Source: Clostridiales bacterium (GTDB taxonomy: Bacteria > Bacillota > Clostridia > Lachnospirales > WQUN01). Taken from it: a DNA stretch of 26,041 nucleotides. The notes beneath the pieces are model-generated. The model ran no database searches. It was not told the DNA's origin and was given only the letters and a program-made list of their open reading frames with translations. Below are positions 6,848-14,844 of the stretch, one piece after another. Both the position numbers and the translations under genes were made by a program. The stretch's first letter is position 1. Each line of letters begins with the position of its first letter. The stretch covers positions 1 through 26,041 of the forward strand of contig JAISZF010000253.1 of the NCBI GenBank assembly GCA_031269415.1. The letters run 5' to 3'.

Positions 6848-8644
6848 TTATACCAATCTTTCCATTTCCGACACCAGCTCCGCGAACAGTCGCATCGCCT
6901 CGCGCACCGGCGTCGGGCTTTCCATATCCACGCCCGCCTTGCGCAGCACGTTAATCGGGTAATCGCTGGACCCGCTCTTTAAAAACTCCTTATACGCGTT
7001 AACGGCGGGTTCGCCGTGTTCCAGTATATGCTTCGAGAACGCGGTCGCCGCCGAAAAGCCCGTGGCGTATTGGAATACATAAAACGCGTTATAAAAATGC
7101 GGTATTCTGGACCATTCCAGATCTATTTGCGGATCGGTAATTATGTCATCCCCGTAGTATTTCACATTCAGGCCGCGGTACAGCTCGCTGAGTGATTCGA
7201 CGGTCAGCGGTTTACCTTCCTCCGCCATTTGGTGCGTTAACATCTCGAATTCGGCGAACATAGTCTGCCGGAACAGCGTGGTACGGAATTGCTCCAGGAA
7301 ATTATTCAGCAAATACTTAAGCATGAGTTTATCCGTAACCGTTTTGCGCAGGTAATCCGTTAACAGCGCCTCGTTCACCGTAGAGGCCACCTCGGCCAAA
7401 AATATGGAATAGTCGCCGTAGAGATACGGCTGTGCGTTCCAGGTATAGTAACTGTGCGTCGCGTGTCCCAACTCATGGGCCAGCGTAAACATGTCGTCCA
7501 GTTTGTTGTCATAATTCAGCAGTATATACGGATGGCATCCGTAAGAGCCCCAGGAATACGCTCCGCTGCGTTTGCCCTCGTTCTCATAGACGTCTATCCA
7601 GCCGTCCGCGTAAGCGCGCCTCACTGTGTCCGTATAGTCGGCGCCCATTACGGATAAAGCCTTCAGCACGGTTTCTTTAGCCTGTTCAAACGGGCACGCG
7701 GTGTCCACATCGGGCACTATCGGGGTATAGATGTCGTACATGTGGAGTTCAGGAAGGTTCAGCGCCCTTTTACGCAGACTGATGTACCTGTGCATGTGCG
7801 GCAGATTTTCATTGACCGTCCGTATCAGGCTGGTATACACGTCCTTCGGGATATTATCGCGGGAAAGTGTAGACTCCATAGCGCCGTCGTATTTGCGCGC
7901 TTTGCTGAAGAACACGTCCTTCTTAACGCTGGCGCTGTAAGAGGCGGCCAGCGTGTTTTTGTGAGCGGCGTACGCGGCGTACAGCGTTTCAAACGCCTCG
8001 CGCCGGACGTCCCGACTCCGAGACTCCAGCAGACCGCCGTACCGTCCGTGCGTCAGTTCAATCTCTTCCCCGTCTTCGCCGTGTACCTTGCCGAACTTCA
8101 TGTCCGCGTCCGTGAGCATAGTGAAGATATTGTCCGGAGCCGAGCCGATTTCACGCGCGTTTGCCAGCAGTTCCTCCATTTCGGGGCTTAACACGTGTTC
8201 CTTCTGACGCAGCAGATCCTCGATGTAATGCTTATAAACAGCGAGTCCGGACTCTTTGCCAAGATAGCCGTACAGTACGTCTTCATCCAATGATAATATC
8301 GCCGGCTCGATGAATGAAATCGCCGACATAAGCTTTACAACCATGCTTTCCGCCTGGTCGGCCATGCCCTGAGATTTCGGAGCCGCGCTGTCCTCGTGCA
8401 TCCTCATGACCGCGTATACATACAGCGTATCCGCTTCACGAGATATCTCCTCGCGTTCCCGCAGGCACGCCAGCATATCCGCGGCTGACCGCGTAAACCC
8501 GGCTTTATGCCGCGATATACCCTTGATATCCTCCGATACCTCCGCCATCCGCGTTTCCCATTCGGCGTCGCTTGGTACTAAATCATTGATCTTCCATCTG
8601 AACGCCGGATCTGTTTCCGAGCGTTTCTTTAGCGCCTCCATCAT
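6848..8644 (-). CDS. pepF: Oligoendopeptidase F (M3B metallopeptidase)
   Basis: The 598-aa protein, of usual family length, is a cytoplasmic zinc peptidase that cuts oligopeptides. The zinc site is AHELGHATHSY: His390, Glu391 and His394 form HExxH, and Glu418 in IFLAEVAST is the expected third ligand. The N-terminal part (about 110-180) matches the M3B helical lobe; the C-terminal FYVFQYATGFSAA segment is also typical. Two ATG codons are adjacent; the first is 7 nt from AAAGGGG and is taken as the start. A strong promoter lies at 8681-8709. It heads a two-gene unit with the HIT hydrolase and is divergent from glgA. Confidence 0.96.
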   Translation of the reverse strand: MMEALKKRSETDPAFRWKINDLVPSDAEWETRMAEVSEDIKGISRHKAGFTRSAADMLACLREREEISREADTLYVYAVMRMHEDSAAPKSQGMADQAESMVVKLMSAISFIEPAILSLDEDVLYGYLGKESGLAVYKHYIEDLLRQKEHVLSPEMEELLANAREIGSAPDNIFTMLTDADMKFGKVHGEDGEEIELTHGRYGGLLESRSRDVRREAFETLYAAYAAHKNTLAASYSASVKKDVFFSKARKYDGAMESTLSRDNIPKDVYTSLIRTVNENLPHMHRYISLRKRALNLPELHMYDIYTPIVPDVDTACPFEQAKETVLKALSVMGADYTDTVRRAYADGWIDVYENEGKRSGAYSWGSYGCHPYILLNYDNKLDDMFTLAHELGHATHSYYTWNAQPYLYGDYSIFLAEVASTVNEALLTDYLRKTVTDKLMLKYLLNNFLEQFRTTLFRQTMFAEFEMLTHQMAEEGKPLTVESLSELYRGLNVKYYGDDIITDPQIDLEWSRIPHFYNAFYVFQYATGFSAATAFSKHILEHGEPAVNAYKEFLKSGSSDYPINVLRKAGVDMESPTPVREAMRLFAELVSEMERLV

Positions 8645-8680
8645 TCGTATGCCCCTTTCGCTTTAGCGATTCACGTCATT

Positions 8681-8709
8681 ATTATATTCCTGCCCTTACC
8701 AGCTTTCAA
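8681..8709 (-). promoter_or_regulatory. pepF promoter
   Basis: On the minus strand TTGAAA (8709-8704), a 17-bp spacer and a perfect TATAAT (8686-8681) form a near-consensus sigma-A promoter. Its -35 box is 2 bp from that of the divergent glgA promoter. Confidence 0.8.
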
Positions 8710-8711
8710 GC

Positions 8712-8740
8712 TTTACAATAAGAACGTATAATATTATAAT
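8712..8740 (+). promoter_or_regulatory. glgA promoter
   Basis: TTTACA (8712-8717), a 17-bp spacer and TATAAT (8735-8740) form a near-consensus promoter 42 bp upstream of glgA. GGAGG (8771-8775) is the ribosome site. Confidence 0.8.
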
Positions 8741-8781
8741 ATTATCCAAATTAGTGATAGCAATCCATCTGGAGGTTAATA

Positions 8782-10227
8782 ATGTCTGAAAAGCTCAAAG
8801 TATTATTTGTGTCAACAGAGGTTTCCCCTTACGCTAAAAGCGGGGGACTTGGCGACGTAGCGGGTTCGCTGCCAAAGGCTCTGCGCGCTCGCGGCGTGGA
8901 TGTGCGCGTGATTTTTCCGCGCTATAAAACGGTTCGTGAGGATCTCATGCCAAACCTTCAGTATTTGGACAGTTTTACCGTTAATCTATCTTGGCGGCGG
9001 CAAAGCGCGTCTATATATTCTTTCGACAGCGACGTTCCCATGTATATGCTGCAAAACGACTATTACTTCGGCAGGGACGGGTTTTACGGCTACAGCGACG
9101 ATTACGAGCGGTTCGCGTTTTTCTCAAAGGCGACGGTTGAGTTCCTCGCCAAGATCGATTTCCGGCCCGACATTATACACTTCAACGACTGGCAGACCGG
9201 GTTGGGCCCGGTTTATCTGCGCGATATATACGGAGGCTTTCTCTTTTTCCAGAATATGAAGACTCTGTTCACCATTCACAACCTGCGGTATCAGGGCGTT
9301 TTCGGACGCGAGATACTCTGGGCGGTGGATCTGAACGACGGTTACTTTACCAGCGGCAAGCTGGAATTCTACGATAAAGTCAGCTACATGAAAGCCGGAC
9401 TCACCTACTCAGACGCAATCAGCACGGTCAGCGAGACATACGCGAATGAAATAAAAACCGGGCAGTACGGTTACGGCATGGACGGCATACTGCGCGATCG
9501 CGGCGACAGGCTGTTCGGCATTGTCAACGGTATAGACGTGGGTTATCAGGAAAACGACCCAGCGACCGACCCTGATATCTTTGAAAATTTTACGGCGGAC
9601 ACGCTTTCCAAGAAAAAAGATAACAAACGGCAGTTGCAGGCGTATTTGAATCTCCCCCAAATCGACGCTCCCATGATTGCGATTATTTCGCGGCTGGTCG
9701 ATCAGAAGGGCCTGGATCTCGTGGCGGTGGCCATGAGCGAATTGATGTCTATGGACATTCAGTTGGTGGTGCTGGGTACAGGCGACGGACGCTACGAGCA
9801 TCTGTTCAAGCATAACGCCTGGCACAACCCGCATAAGCTGAGTGCCAATATACTGTTTGACAACAAATTGGCTAAACGGATATACGCTTCCGCCGACATC
9901 TTCCTCATGCCGTCACTTTTCGAGCCGTGCGGCTTGGGCCAAATATTCGCCATGCGTTATGGGACAGTGCCTATTGTCCGAAGGACGGGCGGCCTGGTCG
10001 ACACGGTATCACACTTTAACGAGCAGACAGGCGCGGGAACGGGATTCATGTTCGACGATTACGTTGCGAGCGGTATGATGTGGGCCGTCAAGGAAGCTCT
10101 GCGGGTGTATTACGACAAGAACAACTGGGAAAAGATTATGCGGAACGGTATGCTGTGTGATTTTTCTTGGGATAAGTCCGCGGGGAAGTATATCACGCTG
10201 TACGAAAAGCTGAAAAACGAACGGTAA
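8782..10227 (+). CDS. glgA: Glycogen synthase (ADP-glucose, GT5)
   Basis: The 481-aa enzyme elongates alpha-1,4-glucan from ADP-glucose. The N-terminal GT5 signature STEVSPYAKSGGLGDVAGSL contains the KxGGL nucleotide-sugar motif (Lys19-Leu23). IHFNDWQTGL and FTIHNLRYQG follow. The C-terminal Rossmann domain shows SRLVDQKGLDL and PSLFEPCGLGQ, in which Glu381 is the conserved catalytic-site carboxylate. Length is normal. No other glg genes (glgB, glgC, glgD, glgP) are in the window, so the gene is separated from the usual cluster; malQ is about 4.4 kb upstream. A 33-codon ORF and a hairpin follow it. Confidence 0.97.
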   Translation: MSEKLKVLFVSTEVSPYAKSGGLGDVAGSLPKALRARGVDVRVIFPRYKTVREDLMPNLQYLDSFTVNLSWRRQSASIYSFDSDVPMYMLQNDYYFGRDGFYGYSDDYERFAFFSKATVEFLAKIDFRPDIIHFNDWQTGLGPVYLRDIYGGFLFFQNMKTLFTIHNLRYQGVFGREILWAVDLNDGYFTSGKLEFYDKVSYMKAGLTYSDAISTVSETYANEIKTGQYGYGMDGILRDRGDRLFGIVNGIDVGYQENDPATDPDIFENFTADTLSKKKDNKRQLQAYLNLPQIDAPMIAIISRLVDQKGLDLVAVAMSELMSMDIQLVVLGTGDGRYEHLFKHNAWHNPHKLSANILFDNKLAKRIYASADIFLMPSLFEPCGLGQIFAMRYGTVPIVRRTGGLVDTVSHFNEQTGAGTGFMFDDYVASGMMWAVKEALRVYYDKNNWEKIMRNGMLCDFSWDKSAGKYITLYEKLKNER

Positions 10228-10273
10228 TAACCTGAATTCCCGGCTGTTCATTTGACAATTAGGAGTGATTTTT

Positions 10274-10375
10274 ATGTTCAAGAAAACTGCCGCTATTGCC
10301 GCGGCAGCAGTCGCGACCGCCGCTGCCTTAAGCGGTGTGAACGCTTATGCGGATACGACTGTATTAAAAACATAA
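10274..10375 (+). CDS. 33-aa Ala-rich signal-peptide-like micro-ORF
   Basis: The ORF starts at ATG behind AGGAG (10261-10265) and encodes 33 residues: MFKK, an Ala-rich hydrophobic core, and a plausible signal peptidase I site NAYA|D near residue 26, leaving only the heptapeptide DTTVLKT. Twelve of 33 residues are Ala. Stops in every frame follow closely, so a simple frameshift does not restore a longer protein. It lies 46 nt after glgA, and 7 nt separate its stop from a hairpin holding the ribosome site of the next gene. It may be a leader peptide, a tiny secreted peptide, or the stub of a decayed exported-protein gene. The ribosome site and typical signal organisation support real translation. 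Confidence 0.55.
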   Translation: MFKKTAAIAAAAVATAAALSGVNAYADTTVLKT

Positions 10376-10382
10376 ATAATAA

Positions 10383-10414
10383 AAAACCTCTCATATACTC
10401 ATATGGGAGGTTTT
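10383..10414 (+). promoter_or_regulatory. Hairpin/terminator-like element sequestering a ribosome site
   Basis: A 14-bp stem (10383-10396 with 10401-10414, one G-U pair) with loop ACTC ends in TTTTATT. The 3' arm contains GGGAGG (10405-10410), the only good Shine-Dalgarno for the ATG at 10418. The element could terminate transcription after the micro-ORF, block translation of the permease, or both. Confidence 0.7.
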
Positions 10415-10417
10415 ATT

Positions 10418-11491
10418 ATGCTAAAAAGAACTCGTGCCAACACATGGAAGATCATCGGCGTGTACACCAGCTCGTTAATAGGCGCCGGCTTTGCCTCCGG
10501 CCAGGAACTGACGCAGTTCTTCGCCAGCTTCGGCGCGTGGGGCATAGCCGGTCTGGCCGCCGCCGGCGTGTTATTCGCCCTGACCGGCTGGGCGGTCTTT
10601 GACATCTGCCTCGCGGAACGGATCACGGACGGCGGCAGTCTGTTGAAACATGTTATGGGCGAACGTCTCGGCATTGTTATAGAGGTATCCGCGGTATTTT
10701 TTATGTGCGTGCTGTACGCCACCATGATGGCCGGTACAGGCGCTTCGCTGAAGCAATACGCGGGTTTGCCGTTCAGTATAGGCGTCGCTGTAGGTTCCGC
10801 GCTGACATTTGCCGCGCTGTTATTTGATCTGAGAGGACTCGTGGCCGTGAACGCGCGCATCGCGCCGTTCTTAGTGGCGGGCGGGCTGATTATAGGTTTC
10901 CTGTCGTTTATCAGCCAGACGCGGCCGGCTTTCGCGGGCGGCAATCAGTTGCAATGGCTGTTCGCGGCGTTTACATACGCGGCTTACAACAGCGTGACGT
11001 CTATATCCATGCTGCCGAGTATGAGCGTGATGCTGGAAAACCGCAAGGAAGCCAAGCGAGCGGGCCTCTTGAGCGGCGGTGTCATTACGCTTCTGGGGCT
11101 GTGCATGATCTATCCGCTGTATTTGAATTATGCCGATATTCAGCATACGGAAATCCCGCTGCTGAATATCTCACGTCAGTTCGGCCAAGTCTTTCAGTTT
11201 ATTTATATGCTGATTCTGCTGGGCGCTATATTTACGACCGCCGTTTCCAACGGATTCGCCATCATTCAATGGCTTAACAAACGTTTAGGGCTCAAGCCTA
11301 TCTACGCCAAGCTCGTTCTGGCTATAGGCGGCATGCTCTGCGCGCATATCGGCTTCTCCATGTTCGTGTCTAGGGTATACCCGATCTTCGGTATGGTCGG
11401 GCTTATTGAGATTGCCTCTGTTCTGGCGTACTGGCTTAAGAGTCATAAGGGCGCCGTATATAGGGCTGAGAAAAATAAGCGCGATAAATAG
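10418..11491 (+). CDS. YkvI-family membrane permease
   Basis: The 357-aa product has about ten hydrophobic segments and starts with the helix-1 motif YTSSLIGAGFASGQELTQFF, characteristic of the YkvI group (COG3949), which belongs to the APC-type amino-acid/cation symporter fold. Substrate unknown; related families carry amino acids. The Lys/Arg-rich tail after residue 340 is probably cytoplasmic. I use ATG 10418 (GGGAGG at 7 nt); an in-frame ATG at 10403 lies inside the hairpin and overlaps the ribosome site. No promoter is visible between the preceding micro-ORF and this start, so expression seems to require read-through of the hairpin. Confidence 0.85.
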   Translation: MLKRTRANTWKIIGVYTSSLIGAGFASGQELTQFFASFGAWGIAGLAAAGVLFALTGWAVFDICLAERITDGGSLLKHVMGERLGIVIEVSAVFFMCVLYATMMAGTGASLKQYAGLPFSIGVAVGSALTFAALLFDLRGLVAVNARIAPFLVAGGLIIGFLSFISQTRPAFAGGNQLQWLFAAFTYAAYNSVTSISMLPSMSVMLENRKEAKRAGLLSGGVITLLGLCMIYPLYLNYADIQHTEIPLLNISRQFGQVFQFIYMLILLGAIFTTAVSNGFAIIQWLNKRLGLKPIYAKLVLAIGGMLCAHIGFSMFVSRVYPIFGMVGLIEIASVLAYWLKSHKGAVYRAEKNKRDK

Positions 11492-11532
11492 GAGCTTTTA
11501 CGATCATTAGTTCTATACTATAAAGCGCAATA

Positions 11533-11574
11533 AAAAAGGAGCGTTGAATTCTTCTCAATTCAACGCTCCTTTTT
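11533..11574. terminator. Bidirectional intrinsic terminator
   Basis: A perfect 18-bp inverted repeat (11533-11550 with 11557-11574) has loop CTTCTC and A/T tracts forming the outer stem. It sits between the convergent permease gene and the fusion gene. Confidence 0.92.
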
Positions 11575-11629
11575 GCGTATTAGCCCAATAGCTTATCTAA
11601 ATGACATTGCTCACGGGCGGCTTTATTTT

Positions 11630-14161
11630 TCAGGCTGTTTCTGTCTTGCTTGCTTCCCGCAAATCCAGCAGTTCAATAGCTTCCTCCACCATCCTATACT
11701 TTAGGACCTTTCCGGCGGCGTTCATCGGGAACTCGCTCACGAACCGAACGTACCGCGGAGTTTTATGCTTAGCCATATGTGCGTTCACATACACTTTTAC
11801 CTCGTCCTCGGTCATTTCCTCACCGGCTTTAAGTATAACGCAAGCCATTATCGCTTCGCCGTAGCGCTTGTCAGGCACGCCGATAACCTGAACGTCCTTA
11901 ACTTTGGGGTGGGTGTATATAAAATCCTCTATCTCTTTCGGATAGATATTCTCTCCGCCGCGAATGATCATATCCCGTATGCGGCCCGTGATTTTGTAAT
12001 TGCCGTCGGGCAGACGCCGCGCCAAGTCACCTGTATGCAGCCAGCCGTTTTCGTCAATAACGCTGTCGGTCGCGGCGGGCATTTTATAATAACCCTTCAT
12101 GATATTATAACCGCGCGCCACGAACTCGCCGTCTGTATTATCAGGCAGCGGCTCGTTGGTGTCGGGATCGACTATACGGCACTCAATACCCGGCAAAGCG
12201 TGTCCGACCGTATTGACCTTAACTTCAATCGTATCGTCCGCGCTGGACATGGTGCAGCCCGGCGACGACTCCGTCTGGCCGAATACGCTGGTTATCTCGG
12301 TCATACGCATCTTTTCCACCACGTCCCGCATGACTTTCACCGGGCATGGACTGCCTGCCATAATTCCCGTGCGCATACGCGAAAAATCTGTTTTCTCAAA
12401 GTCCTCGTGTTCCAGCATGGCTATAAACATGGTGGGCACGCCGTGGAACGCGGTAATCTTTTCGCGGTTAACGCAATCCAGGGATATTTTAGGAGAAAAA
12501 GCGGGTATGGGACACATGGTCACTCCGTGGGTCACAGCGGCGGTCATCGCCAGCACCATTCCGAAACAGTGGAACATGGGCACGTGGATCATCAGCTTGT
12601 CCACTGTTGAAAAGTCCATCCTGTCGCCGATGTTTTTACCGTTGTTCACCACGTTGTGGTGCGTCAGCATAACGCCTTTTGGGAAGCCCGTAGTGCCGGA
12701 CGTATACTGCATGTTGCAGACGTCGTGCCGGTTGATCATCGCCATGCGCTGATATACGGTTTCAATAGGCGTTTCGGACGCGCGTGCCAATGCCGCGTCC
12801 CATGTGAGGCAGCCGGGCTGTTCCGATTCCACGGTTATAATATTACGAAGGAACGGCAGCCTGCGCGCGTGAAGCGGCGTACCCGCGCTGTGGCCGCTCA
12901 ATTCGGGGCAGAGTTTCTTAATTATGGATACATAATCGGAATCGCGGTATCCGTCTGTCATCACCAGGGTTTGCGTGTCAGACTGCCGCAGCAGGTATTC
13001 GGATTCATGTATCTTATACGCCGTGTTTACCGTTACCAGTACCGCGCCAATCTTAACGGACGCCCAGAACGTGATATACCACGCGGGCACGTTCGCTGCC
13101 CATATAGCCACTTTATCGCCCCTGCGGACGCCCAGAGAGATCAGCGCGCGGGCGAAAGTGTTTACGTCGTCTCGAAATTCCGCGTAGGTGCGGGTGTAAT
13201 CCAAAACCGTGTATCTGAAAGCGGGCTGATCCGGGAATTCTTCGACAACCCTGTCCAGCAGTTGAGGGAAGGTTAAGTCTATAAGCGTTTCTTTCTCCCA
13301 TATAAATTTGCCGGTACGCGACTTATTATCGTACAGTTGATTGCGTCCTAATGATTTCCCGGTAAATGAGGACATGAAATTCGCGAACTGCGGTATTACC
13401 ACCCCGCCGTCCTCTAAATCGGGCATGTAGCGCTTGGTCCATTCAAGTGATACGAATCCGTCAAAATTGATGGATTCCAAGGCGCGGAACATACGGCCGA
13501 AAGGTATGTCGCCCTCGCCCATAAGCCGGTACTTTACCCTGTTATTTTCCATAACGGAATCCTTGACATGCGCGTGCTTAATAAAAGCGCCAAGGTTTTG
13601 CGCCGTGGTTTCAGGGGATTCCCCAAAGAACCGGTATGGGTGATGCATATCCCAAAGCGCCGCGACCGCGTCGCTGGCAATGCTTTCCAATAATTTGCGC
13701 AAGCGCGCCGTATCCGCGTAAACGCCGTTGGTTTCGACCAAAAGCGTAACACTGTATTTTTCCGCGACCGGCGCGAGTCTCTTTAACTGGCGGATAACAC
13801 TGTCGTCGTCCACTTCTCCGTCCACATGCATCTTCTGGTCGGCCAATACACGCACATAAGGCGCACCTATCTTAGCGGCGAGCTGCACATAAGCGGAGAT
13901 CTCCTCAAAATTCTCTTCAGCCTTATCCTCGAACTTAAGGCTGCGATCGGAAGAAAAACAAGGTACGCATAGACGCATCGCGTCCAGTTTTCTGATGGTA
14001 TCAGGGAGTTCAACCTCTGAAAACGGCTTCGAGCGTACAGCGAATATGTCGTCGCCCAACCCTCTGACCTCTATGCCGTCAAATCCAAAGTCTTTCGCGG
14101 TGGAACAGATCTCCTGCCAGCCCCATTTAGGACACGCCAGTGTTGAGAAAGATATCTTCAA
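11630..14161 (-). CDS. Fusion of xylose-isomerase-like TIM barrel with AMP-binding acyl-CoA synthetase
   Basis: The 843-aa product joins two enzymes in one frame. Residues 1-265 are a sugar-phosphate isomerase/epimerase-type TIM barrel (AP-endonuclease-2 superfamily): MKISFSTLACPKWGW, with likely metal ligands Glu143 (LVETNG), Asp171 (LWDMHHP), His198 (KHAHVKD) and Glu240 (VSLEW). After a linker of about 30 residues, 295-843 is an adenylate-forming ligase of the FadD/YngI type: P-loop YTSGTTGFPKG (486-496), GQTESSPG, WLHTGDLARR, and the catalytic Lys818 in NAAGKVLK. Both halves look intact. The acid and sugar-like substrates are unknown. I chose the TTG at 14161 because homologues begin MKISFSTLA and AAGGA lies just upstream; TTG 14182 is an in-frame alternative adding 7 aa. 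The gene follows a membrane-anchored protein by about 40 nt. Confidence 0.92.
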   Translation of the reverse strand: MKISFSTLACPKWGWQEICSTAKDFGFDGIEVRGLGDDIFAVRSKPFSEVELPDTIRKLDAMRLCVPCFSSDRSLKFEDKAEENFEEISAYVQLAAKIGAPYVRVLADQKMHVDGEVDDDSVIRQLKRLAPVAEKYSVTLLVETNGVYADTARLRKLLESIASDAVAALWDMHHPYRFFGESPETTAQNLGAFIKHAHVKDSVMENNRVKYRLMGEGDIPFGRMFRALESINFDGFVSLEWTKRYMPDLEDGGVVIPQFANFMSSFTGKSLGRNQLYDNKSRTGKFIWEKETLIDLTFPQLLDRVVEEFPDQPAFRYTVLDYTRTYAEFRDDVNTFARALISLGVRRGDKVAIWAANVPAWYITFWASVKIGAVLVTVNTAYKIHESEYLLRQSDTQTLVMTDGYRDSDYVSIIKKLCPELSGHSAGTPLHARRLPFLRNIITVESEQPGCLTWDAALARASETPIETVYQRMAMINRHDVCNMQYTSGTTGFPKGVMLTHHNVVNNGKNIGDRMDFSTVDKLMIHVPMFHCFGMVLAMTAAVTHGVTMCPIPAFSPKISLDCVNREKITAFHGVPTMFIAMLEHEDFEKTDFSRMRTGIMAGSPCPVKVMRDVVEKMRMTEITSVFGQTESSPGCTMSSADDTIEVKVNTVGHALPGIECRIVDPDTNEPLPDNTDGEFVARGYNIMKGYYKMPAATDSVIDENGWLHTGDLARRLPDGNYKITGRIRDMIIRGGENIYPKEIEDFIYTHPKVKDVQVIGVPDKRYGEAIMACVILKAGEEMTEDEVKVYVNAHMAKHKTPRYVRFVSEFPMNAAGKVLKYRMVEEAIELLDLREASKTETA

Positions 14162-14203
14162 GCGATCCTTCTCTCCTTCCAAGTCATTAGCATTACCGTA
14201 ATA

Positions 14204-14770
14204 TTATTGATTTGTCGCCGCGTAAATCGCGAACGCCGCGTAATCGCTCGCGTGTTCCGCGTATCCCTGTATTGTGTTATTATATTCCAGATCCGTTTCC
14301 GATGCTGGTTTAATTGAGGGAAGTTCCGGCGTGTACCATCGGTCGTCAATCTTCTCTAAATTTAAGGTTAAGTAACTCTTCCGTCCGGCATTCTTCTTGT
14401 CTATTACACCGAAAACAGCCGTCGCGCTTTGCCCGTTCACTGTTATTTTTACGTCGGTATAGTCCACCTCATAGTCAAACGAGCCGCTTATAAGGCCGGC
14501 CGCGCTGCCCGCAAGTTCGCCGAGGATCGGCATATTCCCGATTGTGTTGGCGAGATCGAGCGCCTTTTTCACATCACTGTCCGGCGTGAAATATTCAGAC
14601 AGCCTGTTCAGATCCAACTCGGATACCGCTCCGGCGAACTCTCCTATAAACGTCACAACCGGCAGTTTTTCGTACGTCTTGTAGCCGACGAACGCTATGG
14701 CCAACAATAGCGCCAGCAGGATCAGCGTTCCCAAAAAAGATCCAAAACCTCTTTTATTTCTTTTCGCCAT
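14204..14770 (-). CDS. Membrane-anchored extracytoplasmic protein of unknown function
   Basis: The 188-aa product has a basic N-terminus (MAKRNKRGFG), one transmembrane helix (about 11-30) and an external domain of about 150 aa. The domain has a helical part (DLNRLSEYF, PDSDVKKALDLANTIG) and a beta-rich part (YEVDYTDVKITVNGQSATAV, KSYLTLNLEKIDDRWYTPEL). This looks like an NTF2-like or DUF4878-type fold, but that is an impression only. The ATG is 7 nt from GGAGGG. It lies between ribU (74 nt upstream) and the fusion gene (about 40 nt downstream) on the same strand, with no clear terminator on either side. Confidence 0.75.
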   Translation of the reverse strand: MAKRNKRGFGSFLGTLILLALLLAIAFVGYKTYEKLPVVTFIGEFAGAVSELDLNRLSEYFTPDSDVKKALDLANTIGNMPILGELAGSAAGLISGSFDYEVDYTDVKITVNGQSATAVFGVIDKKNAGRKSYLTLNLEKIDDRWYTPELPSIKPASETDLEYNNTIQGYAEHASDYAAFAIYAATNQ

Positions 14771-14844
14771 ACCAAGCCCTCCCTATAATCTGATTAAAAT
14801 CATATACGGCGTAAAAACGGCGAGGTATGACATAAAACCCGAAT

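Noticed and set aside
7742..8191. 149-codon plus-strand open frame
   Set aside because: It is antisense to pepF and shows no recognisable motif.
10252..10257. TTGACA as a promoter for the micro-ORF or permease
   Set aside because: No acceptable -10 box lies 16-18 bp downstream, and the spacer overlaps the micro-ORF ribosome site and start codon.
11765..12610. 281-codon plus-strand open frame
   Set aside because: It is antisense to the well-supported acyl-CoA synthetase domain, has no family resemblance, and reflects GC-biased third positions.
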